From positions 1,116,001 to 1,180,000 of the forward strand of contig NZ_CP017886.1 of assembly GCF_001874645.1 (NCBI RefSeq): a stretch of DNA of 64,000 bases, read 5' to 3'. The notes under the pieces are model-generated. The model worked only from the letters and a program-made list of their open reading frames with translations, did not search any database and was not told where the DNA came from. Within the stretch, counting starts at the first letter, position 1, and each line of letters begins with the position of its first letter. This document shows, in pieces, positions 8,204-15,781 of this stretch. This DNA comes from Pseudomonas frederiksbergensis (lineage in GTDB: Bacteria > Pseudomonadota > Gammaproteobacteria > Pseudomonadales > Pseudomonadaceae). Both the position numbers and the translations under genes were made by a program.

Positions 8204-8788
8204 TCACTTCACATTCATACTGAAGCCTCTATCGATCAGAATGCCAGTGCCATTAATGGATTGATTAGTAAAGAGAAATGTAATTGCAGAATATACATCG
8301 TCAACGCAGATCTTTTCCGGATCGGCTCCGTTGGCACCTACTCTCCATGGACTGACGTAATTGAATCGCGTACGCCCCATAAACTCTTGAGCCAGATATC
8401 TTACTGCTACTTCCGTTGCCGTATTTACCAGACTCAACGCACAGTAGGTATTGATGATAAAATTAGAAGCCGCGCCGGAAATCACGACGACCGAATCCAC
8501 CGAGAGCCTATCTAGGAGAGCGCCTATTTTATATAATGGCAGCAAGCGACTTTGGAAGGCTTTATCGACACCTTGATAATCGATATTTGGGAGATCAACC
8601 TTATAGCTACTTGCCGAGGTAATAAGTACGTAGTCCGGCTGAAAGCGGATCACCTCCGATTCAAAGCAATCCGAAAAAAAATCGGACTTGCTAATGCGCA
8701 ACACTTGATATTGATGCTCTGCCTTGTTGAACAGGTACTGCCCAAGCCCATTAACATTCCCGCCTCCAATACATAACAATCGCTTCAT
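8204..8788 (-). CDS. Atypical short-chain dehydrogenase/reductase
   Basis: A 194-residue protein with a shortened SDR fold. The nucleotide-binding glycines are in CIGGGNVNGLG (residues 6-16), the catalytic serine region is VVVISGAAS (~102), and the C-terminus TGTGILIDRGFS matches the usual SDR ending. The active-site YxxxK reads YCALS, so the lysine is replaced by serine. Together with the short length (typical 240-260), this suggests either a changed mechanism or a degenerating enzyme. It is the last gene of the minus-strand island cassette, 134 bases after the Nudix gene, so it may have its own promoter. The substrate could be the keto intermediate made by the AfsA-like enzyme (inference). 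Confidence 0.7.
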   Translation of the reverse strand: MKRLLCIGGGNVNGLGQYLFNKAEHQYQVLRISKSDFFSDCFESEVIRFQPDYVLITSASSYKVDLPNIDYQGVDKAFQSRLLPLYKIGALLDRLSVDSVVVISGAASNFIINTYCALSLVNTATEVAVRYLAQEFMGRTRFNYVSPWRVGANGADPEKICVDDVYSAITFLFTNQSINGTGILIDRGFSMNVK

Positions 8789-8922
8789 ATATACCTCACT
8801 TCTATATATTAAAAATCGACTGATATTCGGAAATACCTTCTTTTGACAATAACTCAGTCCTCGGGCCAGTTACTGGACTTCAACATAATCGAGGCTGCAG
8901 CCGATCGACAAAAAGCGCAACA

Positions 8923-9489
8923 TTATTCCACGACATCGAATTTTCCACCTGACGCTCTCCAAAGCACCCCCTGACAAATGGCTATCGCAAACGCCGAAAG
9001 TGTTTTAGCGTCTCTAACGTTACCACTGGAAATATTTGACTGAAACTCTTGAATCGACATTGTACAAACACTAATAAATTCATCTTCATCTTTCACCAGT
9101 GAGCGCGGTTTTAGTCCGCGCGCAAAAAAAATGCTAATAACCTCATCGCTGTACCCTGGCTCAGCATAGACTCTTGCCAAAAAATGCAAGTGACTTGCAT
9201 ACAAGCAAACTTCCTCACCTAACTCCCGTTGAGCACAGTCTAGCGCTGTCTCGCCTCGTACTATTTTCCCAGCCGGGAACTCCAACAACCATTCATCCAT
9301 TACTGCCCGATACTGTTTAACCAACACTAAATCTCCATTGCTGGTTTGCGGTATTACCAATGCAGCTCCTGGGTGTCGCAATACAATTTTTGCTCTCTCT
9401 TCCCCATCAGGAAATTTACATAACTTTTCCTCCAGAGAGAATTCCTCCCACTGGTAATATATCTGTTCGTTACTTATCTCCGCTGCCAT
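8923..9489 (-). CDS. Nudix hydrolase (ADP-ribose pyrophosphatase-like)
   Basis: A 188-residue Nudix hydrolase. The Nudix box G(x5)E(x7)RELxEE is seen in GKIVRGETALDCAQRELGEE (residues ~90-110), with cysteine replacing the last glycine. The preceding VLVKQYRAVMDEWLLEFPAG is typical of the ADP-ribose/NDP-sugar pyrophosphatase branch. The start at 9489 is preferred over one nine codons upstream because AGAGGAG lies eight bases before it. The stop of the UbiA-type gene is one base upstream, so the two are translationally linked. In this cassette it may hydrolyse a pyrophosphate intermediate, perhaps a prenyl or nucleotide diphosphate (inference). Confidence 0.85.
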   Translation of the reverse strand: MAAEISNEQIYYQWEEFSLEEKLCKFPDGEERAKIVLRHPGAALVIPQTSNGDLVLVKQYRAVMDEWLLEFPAGKIVRGETALDCAQRELGEEVCLYASHLHFLARVYAEPGYSDEVISIFFARGLKPRSLVKDEDEFISVCTMSIQEFQSNISSGNVRDAKTLSAFAIAICQGVLWRASGGKFDVVE

Positions 9490-9490
9490 C

Positions 9491-10363
9491 TCAAACTCCT
9501 CTTGAAACTGCCACAACTAGGTTCACGGCATAAAATGACAATAGGAAAATTACTGCATAGAATCGGGAGCTTCTCTTCCGACATTTAAATAGAAAGAAAT
9601 TTACGATAGCCATTAGCAAGAAAACGTATGGAAGGAAGAGGATCATGTGCTCAAACGTTCCCACCGGACGAACCAGATAATAGCCAAAGGCCACTCCTAA
9701 AACGCCGCATACCACACCGCATAGATGTGCCGCCACAGGTCCTATTTGGGTTGAATACAACCCCTCCTGATGAGTTTCCCATCGCGTTTTCCTAAGTATT
9801 TCCAGAGCAAGGAAAGACAGCATGCACGACATCGGCAACAGCAAATGCGAATACTCGAAAAGAATCTCATATTTTTTTAATGTATAAAACAGCACATAAT
9901 AATAAATTTGAATACTGACAGGAAATGTAATCATTAATGCGAAAAACGGAAGCGTCGATACCGCAGATATTTTCTTGTCCGCACCCCATATCAACAAAGT
10001 ATAAATACATACTGAAAGAGGTAAAACTGACGACCCGGTACTTTGGTTCAGAGCGACAATCAAAGCACCCGTCATCGTTGAATATATCAAGATTTGTTTT
10101 CTCGATACGGCTCCTGTCACCAGAGGTCTCTCCGGGTTATTTATTTTATCGTACTCATAATCCTTCACTTCATCAACAAGCCGAGTAAATAGCAACAGCA
10201 GAATTACAACCAACCAGACACCAACATCGTCGAGACCTATTGAAATAGAGTGGCTTTCGTACATAACAATTATCGCCTGCATGCCAAACAGCCACAAAAA
10301 TGCAAACAAACAATAAAACCCAAGCGGAAATACAGATGAGCAAAACGCAGTAAACTGTTTCAT
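9491..10363 (-). CDS. UbiA-family membrane prenyltransferase-like protein
   Basis: A 290-residue polytopic protein with about eight or nine hydrophobic helices. The first UbiA motif is recognisable: RLVDEVKDYEYDKINNPERP (residues ~62-81), giving the Asp-rich diphosphate site and the following RPL. The second Asp-rich motif is replaced by ALEILRKTRWETHQEGLYST (~185), an E/R/K-rich variant that I recall in a UbiA subgroup of unknown substrate. Members move a polyprenyl or similar group from a diphosphate donor in the inner membrane. It lies 19 bases after the phosphotransferase gene and one base before the Nudix gene. GGTGG precedes the ATG. Confidence 0.8.
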   Translation of the reverse strand: MKQFTAFCSSVFPLGFYCLFAFLWLFGMQAIIVMYESHSISIGLDDVGVWLVVILLLLFTRLVDEVKDYEYDKINNPERPLVTGAVSRKQILIYSTMTGALIVALNQSTGSSVLPLSVCIYTLLIWGADKKISAVSTLPFFALMITFPVSIQIYYYVLFYTLKKYEILFEYSHLLLPMSCMLSFLALEILRKTRWETHQEGLYSTQIGPVAAHLCGVVCGVLGVAFGYYLVRPVGTFEHMILFLPYVFLLMAIVNFFLFKCRKRSSRFYAVIFLLSFYAVNLVVAVSRGV

Positions 10364-10381
10364 ATTCCACCATATACCAGA

Positions 10382-12973
10382 TTAGTCCATGATGACTCTG
10401 ATCTCACCTGTAGATCCGTTTATTTCAACCTCCTGGCCATCCTTTAATCGCTGAGTACAATTATCGACACCAATTACCGTAGGAATACCAAATTTTCTCC
10501 CCGTGATAGCAGTATGAGAAAGAAGACTACCTTTCTCCACGATCATCCCTTTCGCATTGATCATCAGAAATAGCCATCCTGGATCTGTTTCCCTTGCTAC
10601 CAATATGGTATCCGGTGGAATGCTATCCACCGTTTGGGGATCCGTCACCACTTTAACTCTGCCTCTCGCAATACCTGACGATGATCCAAGGCCGGACAAA
10701 GGTGAATTACTTTTCTTATTTGAAATAAACTCCCCATCCTTAGTAAAAAAAGATGACTCCAGTGCTTGAGCATCCCATGCGTTAAATTCTTGTCGACGGA
10801 CATCAATCAATGCCAAGTTATTTTGAGTGAGAGCCGTGTTGGAAAAATACCCAAATACTTCATCCTGCGCCAGATAAAAAACATCGCTCCAGTCCTGAAG
10901 CGCCCCATCTTGCTGCATGTCTCGCGCGAGTTTATAAAACACATGCTTCGCATAATCAAATACCTCACTCCTTAAATAGCGAGTATCCTCGCGAACTGTA
11001 ATAAGCCCCTTCAGCCTATCAACAACATACTGCAAGAGAAGTCTCTTCATTACTGGCAAACCAGTATAAATCTGTATAATCGCGGCTTTCTGCCTATCCC
11101 TTTCATCAGACTCAGACCGTTGCTGCGAAGCTAGCAACAACTTTATATTCTTGATGAATTTTTCAGGGGCAAAGCGATAGGATGGATTTTCCAACTTTAG
11201 CTCCTGTAGCCCTCGTGCTCCGAAGCAATCTAAATGCAACTGAATCTTTTGCAAAAAGCCAAAGTATTTCGTTTCCTCATTAAGCCTTCTCCATACTTCA
11301 TAATCCTCTGCCTCAAATACCTCTATCAACTCTTTGTCTGACCTTATCTCATCCGCAAGCGCCATCGATGACTTGATGACATTAGCACTGGTAATATCTT
11401 CGCTATCACCAAGTAATGTATTGAGTGTGCTGACCGGCAGCTTGTATTGATCAATCAACCGTGTAGCGATGTGTTGCAGGCAGACCAATGAGAGACCTGA
11501 GGTTACGGTCCACCCCCAATGCTGCCTTAATTGCGAGTAAAATACATTAAAGTTTTCAATGGTCGTTAGGGGACTCTCATTCAAGTCGACACTTCGCCGA
11601 GTGGTATGCCACCACCGAAAAAAATCCGCATTTCTACGTCGAAACTGAAACATATTGCAAATTAGATTTAAGCGAATTTTCGAATTCGAAAAAAAATTTC
11701 CGTTTCGTGCTCCTTTTAAATAGATGGACGTAGGCAAGGCTATTCGCCTCTCCCATTGCTGCTTCATAAATGGCAGTGCCGAAAATATATCCCTATGAGA
11801 TTCCATAAAGTTATTTATATTGTAATAAATCCCTCCTCCCAAGTACCCCAATACATTATCTATAAAATGTTTCTTACTCTCCAAAGACGAACGAGTAGCT
11901 CCCAGCTTTACGTAAGCGTCCGTAAGTAAAGCAGTATAAAATTTTTGGCTGAATGAAAAGGTCAGAGGCGTTGACAGGCCCGGATAATTCTCCGTAAGGT
12001 TATAGTTTGACCAAAACACCGCCTGCTGCTCCATATTCACAGGTCTGGACTGAAGTATATAGATTTCGCCATTATCATCAAATGCGCCTTCAATATCCTG
12101 TGGGCACCCAAAAAGATTTTCTATACGTTGACCAAGCCTCTTTAAAACTTTAATCTCGTACTCGCTTAGAACCGGTGATTGCCCATCCCACTCACTCGCC
12201 AATGGTTGCAATACAATCCCAGATCTCTTATTAGAATCAAATACCATTCTCGAACGTTTGTTTTTAACCTCACTGGTGACTCCTCCGCCATCCTCATTAT
12301 CAATAAAAAAATGATCAACTTCGACTTTCTCTTGAACAATCCCCTCCCCCAGACCATAGCCGGCAGCAATGATCGTCCTATCTTGGTAGTTACTAGGATC
12401 AACCGTAAACATGACGAATGAGCGTTGCGCTGGCACCATGCGTTGAATTCCAACTGAAATCGAGAACGCAGTCAGATTAATATCATGTTGCTTCCGATAG
12501 ATTAATGCCTCAGAACTAAAGCCAGACGCCCAGCATCTCTTTATATAGGACGTGATAGTGGCACGATCCACATATAGAAATGTCTCACTCATTCCTGCGA
12601 AGGCGTGACACTGGGAATCTTCTGAAACAGAAGAGTCCTCAGCCACCATAGAGGATCTTATGGCAAAATGATTGACTTCGGAGAATGCTGCCAGTTGACA
12701 TTCTATCGAGCACTTCAGCTCGGAGGACATCTCATGAGCCAAGAAAAGACCAGTTATGTTACGTGACGCCGCTGCGATAGAACTCGACCGACTGAAATCA
12801 ATCATGTCGATTTCACTTTCAACGAGCTCTTTTATTCCAGAAAAAACCAGATCATATTTCTCCTTAGCGAGGCAGACAAACTCAGGAACATTGAATCCAT
12901 TCTCTTTCAAGACCTTTTGCTTATAAAATTTACCACCTACGTTTTTATCCTGCATATCTTCAAGTAAAATCAT
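10382..12973 (-). CDS. ATP-grasp/phosphohistidine phosphotransferase (PEP synthase-like)
   Basis: An 863-residue protein with the PEP synthase N-terminal ATP-grasp domain (residues ~10-330; AIRSSMVAEDSSVSEDSQ near 105, GYGLGEGIVQEKV near 205, EIYILQSRPV near 320). A long unassigned central region follows, then a mobile phosphohistidine domain at the C-terminus (~765-860). The catalytic histidine is in GSLLSHTAITGRKFGIPTV. There is no C-terminal PEP/pyruvate TIM barrel, so it is not a PEP synthase. The order resembles rifampicin phosphotransferase-type enzymes, which pass phosphate from ATP through the histidine to a small molecule. The start at 12973 has GGGGGGTG nine bases upstream. Codon use is AT-rich like the rest of the island. 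Confidence 0.8.
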   Translation of the reverse strand: MILLEDMQDKNVGGKFYKQKVLKENGFNVPEFVCLAKEKYDLVFSGIKELVESEIDMIDFSRSSSIAAASRNITGLFLAHEMSSELKCSIECQLAAFSEVNHFAIRSSMVAEDSSVSEDSQCHAFAGMSETFLYVDRATITSYIKRCWASGFSSEALIYRKQHDINLTAFSISVGIQRMVPAQRSFVMFTVDPSNYQDRTIIAAGYGLGEGIVQEKVEVDHFFIDNEDGGGVTSEVKNKRSRMVFDSNKRSGIVLQPLASEWDGQSPVLSEYEIKVLKRLGQRIENLFGCPQDIEGAFDDNGEIYILQSRPVNMEQQAVFWSNYNLTENYPGLSTPLTFSFSQKFYTALLTDAYVKLGATRSSLESKKHFIDNVLGYLGGGIYYNINNFMESHRDIFSALPFMKQQWERRIALPTSIYLKGARNGNFFSNSKIRLNLICNMFQFRRRNADFFRWWHTTRRSVDLNESPLTTIENFNVFYSQLRQHWGWTVTSGLSLVCLQHIATRLIDQYKLPVSTLNTLLGDSEDITSANVIKSSMALADEIRSDKELIEVFEAEDYEVWRRLNEETKYFGFLQKIQLHLDCFGARGLQELKLENPSYRFAPEKFIKNIKLLLASQQRSESDERDRQKAAIIQIYTGLPVMKRLLLQYVVDRLKGLITVREDTRYLRSEVFDYAKHVFYKLARDMQQDGALQDWSDVFYLAQDEVFGYFSNTALTQNNLALIDVRRQEFNAWDAQALESSFFTKDGEFISNKKSNSPLSGLGSSSGIARGRVKVVTDPQTVDSIPPDTILVARETDPGWLFLMINAKGMIVEKGSLLSHTAITGRKFGIPTVIGVDNCTQRLKDGQEVEINGSTGEIRVIMD

Positions 12974-12994
12974 GGCACACCCCCCACAATACAA

Positions 12995-13627
12995 TCAATA
13001 GACGTACGGAATGAATTTCTTGGAGACACCCATATAGCTCCTATAACCGTCAACCTTTATCAACTCACGCTCTTCATGACTAATTCTGTTTAATATTGAT
13101 GGAATCAATGTAAAGATTAGAATAATGAGAGAGGGATATGAGAAATAGCTAATCGTGAGACCTAGAGAACCAACCAGCATGCCTGTATATGCTGGGTGTC
13201 TGACCAGCTTGTAGATTCCGTAATCAACAATTTTGTGATCATTCTTTATGTCAATCAGGTGAGAGTAATGCCGCCCCAAGGTATAAATTGCAAGCTGCCT
13301 TATTACAACTCCCAATCCAACCAACACACTACCCACATAAATACAAGTCAAACTCGGAGCAGGTAAAGCCGGCAGCAATAGCGCAACAGCCGTCATCACG
13401 ACATGCAGAACCCTTGCATAACCATAAATAATCACAGTGCCGTGATCAGTATTACTTTCGGCGCTACCCTTATCACGCTTTACAACTTTAAGTTCAACAA
13501 ATATCCATAAAACATATATCATATAAGGCAAAGCATAGCCCACTCCAAAGTGATAGCTAATTGTGATTATAGAAATAACACTCGACACCAATGATATCCA
13601 AAGTACAGAACCAAGAAACTTCTTCAT
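12995..13627 (-). CDS. ICMT-family membrane methyltransferase
   Basis: A 210-residue integral membrane protein with four to six hydrophobic segments and the isoprenylcysteine/phospholipid methyltransferase signature: LGRHYSHLIDI (~117), GIYKLVRHPAYTGML (~137) and HEERELIKVDGYRSYM (~185). Family members use S-adenosylmethionine to methylate carboxyl or amino groups of lipophilic substrates. The ATG at 13627 has GGGGGTGA eight bases upstream. The next gene starts 22 bases after its stop. A membrane methyltransferase with a membrane UbiA-type enzyme suggests the product is a lipid-like molecule (inference). Confidence 0.82.
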   Translation of the reverse strand: MKKFLGSVLWISLVSSVISIITISYHFGVGYALPYMIYVLWIFVELKVVKRDKGSAESNTDHGTVIIYGYARVLHVVMTAVALLLPALPAPSLTCIYVGSVLVGLGVVIRQLAIYTLGRHYSHLIDIKNDHKIVDYGIYKLVRHPAYTGMLVGSLGLTISYFSYPSLIILIFTLIPSILNRISHEERELIKVDGYRSYMGVSKKFIPYVY

Positions 13628-13758
13628 GTAATCACCCCCTAGAATCAACCGTTATTTTAAGCACTACATCCCCACACCTGCTAAAAGCACCGAACAAAGC
13701 CAGACAACCAAATCCACCTTCCAAGCCAATATCCCGACAACTAAATTAAGCGAAAGCA

Positions 13759-14403
13759 CTACAACAACATATTGATAGGCAACTCATGCGCTACCTGCTT
13801 AAACCTGCACACCTCAGACGCAGAAGCGGCCAACTCAGCCTCTTTTCCGGACACTGATTGATTAGCATGAGCCGTGAAAGACACTTCTGCCGCAGCACAA
13901 GACAACTCATTTTGAAGTGCCTCCAGGGAGACTCTATAACGCGTACGAAGACGTGTTTCGCGCCGTTCAATTATTGAAAATTTTATATGCGCCGGAAGGG
14001 GGAATAGATAATGATGGAAATCAGTGTTAATCATATTCAATACATATTGATTACACTCCCCATTAACCAAAGGAAAAAATATATCCGTTACCGCAAGCAT
14101 TGATTGGCGAAACGCCTCAATAATTAACATGCCTTGGACATGCTGTCCCGTTTGGTGATCGCCCATTAACTCACATCGCTCATCAATATTTATCGGAATA
14201 TAAAACTCCCCCCTTGCCATTTGAAGTGGCATTCCGATGAGCGTATTGAACCGGGTCCCTTTGTGACTGTATAAACCACTGACTCTATCGGTAACACGTT
14301 TAAGATCATCAAGCTCAATGACTTGGCGCAGCGAGTCTGACTTACTCACACTCTTGATTACCTCAAGAACCTCATCTTCTTGCGCACCTTGCCCCAATAG
14401 CAA
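13759..14403 (-). CDS. AfsA-like hotdog protein (butyrolactone-type synthase)
   Basis: A protein of about 214 residues with the hotdog motif of AfsA-type gamma-butyrolactone synthases: GDHQTGQHVQGMLIIEAFRQ (~residues 80-99), including the QHVxGMLxxEAxRQ core. AfsA enzymes join a beta-ketoacyl chain to dihydroxyacetone phosphate. Streptomyces AfsA is ~300 residues with two hotdog halves. Here one clear domain is seen, with a weaker half after it (FHHYLFPLPAHIKFSIIERR at ~135). The start is uncertain: no ATG fits, and the TTG at 14403 follows an eight-G run ideally spaced as a ribosome site; a TTG at 14427 is the alternative. It is first in the cassette and probably defines the pathway. Confidence 0.75.
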   Translation of the reverse strand: MLLGQGAQEDEVLEVIKSVSKSDSLRQVIELDDLKRVTDRVSGLYSHKGTRFNTLIGMPLQMARGEFYIPINIDERCELMGDHQTGQHVQGMLIIEAFRQSMLAVTDIFFPLVNGECNQYVLNMINTDFHHYLFPLPAHIKFSIIERRETRLRTRYRVSLEALQNELSCAAAEVSFTAHANQSVSGKEAELAASASEVCRFKQVAHELPINMLL

Positions 14404-15312
14404 CGTATACCCCCCCCTTGAGTACAATCGCTACAGCTCAGCAATAACTTCAACTGCGCAACCGTTACAACATTTTCATTTCGTGCAAACTGATGAAATT
14501 TATTCCCAACAACAAATAATATTTTACACGACATATAAAGCCCATCCTGTATTTTCCAAAAGCATCGAGAATCTGATTAACGCACCACTCCTTTCCTGAA
14601 TCGCAGCAACACGCAGGGTCAACAAAACCACATAATTTAAATTCGAGAAGTACAAGGCAACGGAAACACACCTTTAAAATTAACAGGTATAGATAAACCA
14701 CAGGAGGCAAATCTTGATGTATTGCCTCGGCACAATACTCCCCCCCAGAAGAACCATACCTCCTTGGCAATTGCGTTTATTTCTGCAGGTTACTTTCAAA
14801 TGCACACTTAAACCGGCATGATTTCTATCGGCACATCAATCTCTAACCACTGATCAGCTACGTCACTCATCTACGGACAGAACACATTTAATAGAGAGTT
14901 CAACCACCTATTAGATCTGACATTACCTTTCCAACTTTCTGCACCAAAGATTACCTGCAAAGCCACGATCAGCAAGGCAATCAAAGTCTGGTGAATGTAA
15001 CAAGAAATTGCACAATTCTTATCAGCCTATTCCGCCTCGTATTCATTGGGTATCTGCTCGCTCAATATGCGCAAACTGCTTTCCTGCGATGCGCTATTTG
15101 CATGAGAAAACATCCTTTTCCTACGCTACGCAAAGAATATTCCTACTTGGTCGCGTCCAGTAGACGGTCGAGGGCCTATAAAACGCTTGCTCGACGCGAC
15201 GCGAATTAACGCGATCTCGATACGCTCATGCTGAATTCTGGACACGCCGGGTTGGTGCAGTTTTCAGTAGGAGGCTGGGAAGGGTACGGCTGATGACTTT
15301 TGGGGGAGTACC
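14404..15312. other. Gene-poor stretch upstream of the AfsA-like gene
   Basis: About 900 AT-rich bases. It must contain the promoter of the six-gene minus-strand cassette. Several open frames of 60-100 codons occur on both strands but none has a good ribosome site or a familiar protein pattern. An eight-C run (14410-14417 on the plus strand) lies directly before the proposed start of the AfsA-like gene. Confidence 0.5.
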
Positions 15313-15525
15313 ATGAGGATCGACCCGAGAGCGCATATTCCCCTCACAGGGATGGGATCCCGTGGGATGTTACTGTCGCAAGGGACAAAATATTTGTTCG
15401 AACTTCAAGTGAGAGTCGCATCAGGGCGAAAATCGACCACAGAGTACGCGGCCCCGTATCATTGCGATGCTCTTAGCGTGATGCCTGAACTGACTGCGTC
15501 ATCGCCCCCAAGAAATCACAAATAA
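15313..15525 (+). CDS. Small hypothetical protein, 70 aa
   Basis: A 70-codon frame preceded by a strong GGGGGAG six bases before the ATG. Local GC content is higher than in the rest of the island. The protein (MRIDPRAHIPLTGMGSRG and onward) is basic, soluble and unfamiliar. It may be the remnant of a mobile-element or flanking gene rather than cargo. I assign no function. Confidence 0.3.
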   Translation: MRIDPRAHIPLTGMGSRGMLLSQGTKYLFELQVRVASGRKSTTEYAAPYHCDALSVMPELTASSPPRNHK

Positions 15526-15544
15526 CGCGTAAACAATAACGCCG
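15516..15544 (+). repeat. Right copy of a 29-bp island-end repeat
   Basis: TCACAAATAACGCGTAAAC and onward, matching 6323-6351 at about 25 of 29 positions in direct orientation. It ends 20 bases before the right copy of the 136-bp repeat. It also resembles the sequence beside the functional tRNA-Gly at 34565-34585. Confidence 0.6.
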
Positions 15545-15564
15545 TCCAACGCATGGACTCTGGA

Positions 15565-15701
15565 TGTGGTTCGTGATAGTTGCGCTGTTCTTTTCCAGCG
15601 CTCGGGTGCGACTGATGTTCATGCGTATGGGCCACTGGTTCGAGCGAACCATGGGGGTGATCCTGATTCTGTTTGCGGGACGCCTGATTCTGTCCATGTA
15701 G
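15565..15701 (+). pseudogene. Duplicated 3' end of the lysE-type gene (right repeat)
   Basis: Positions 15565-15700 are a perfect copy of 6116-6251, encoding only the last ~45 codons of the exporter and then a TAG stop in place of TAA. No upstream part of the gene is present. It is followed by the chromosomal sequence that leads to hisP. This is the leftover 3' end expected after site-specific insertion into a gene whose end was restored by the incoming element. Confidence 0.92.
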
Positions 15702-15728
15702 ATCGTGCCTGTGTTCAAGGCACCAGGC

Positions 15729-15766
15729 CTCGGCGTTGAGCAACAGGTCAGTCGCTCAACGCCGAG
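15729..15766. terminator. Hairpin between lysE remnant and hisP
   Basis: A perfect 13-bp stem (CTCGGCGTTGAGC and its complement) with a 12-base loop. There is no T-run. It stands 16 bases after the hisP stop on the minus strand and was probably the shared stop of the lysE-type gene and the his operon before the island arrived. Confidence 0.55.
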
Positions 15767-15781
15767 ATACCAAGGCAGTGC

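Noticed and set aside
10382..12973. Phosphoenolpyruvate synthase (ppsA)
   Set aside because: The C-terminal PEP/pyruvate barrel is missing and the gene sits in an accessory cluster.
14465..14770. A 101-codon minus-strand frame upstream of the AfsA-like gene
   Set aside because: No ribosome site, cysteine-rich random-looking sequence, no familiar pattern. Also examined as a possible upstream part of the AfsA-like gene through the G-tract, but no continuity of the fold was seen.
6253..15564. Integrase or transposase gene inside the island
   Set aside because: No frame on either strand shows tyrosine- or serine-recombinase or DDE motifs; the boundary repeat is the only mobility sign.
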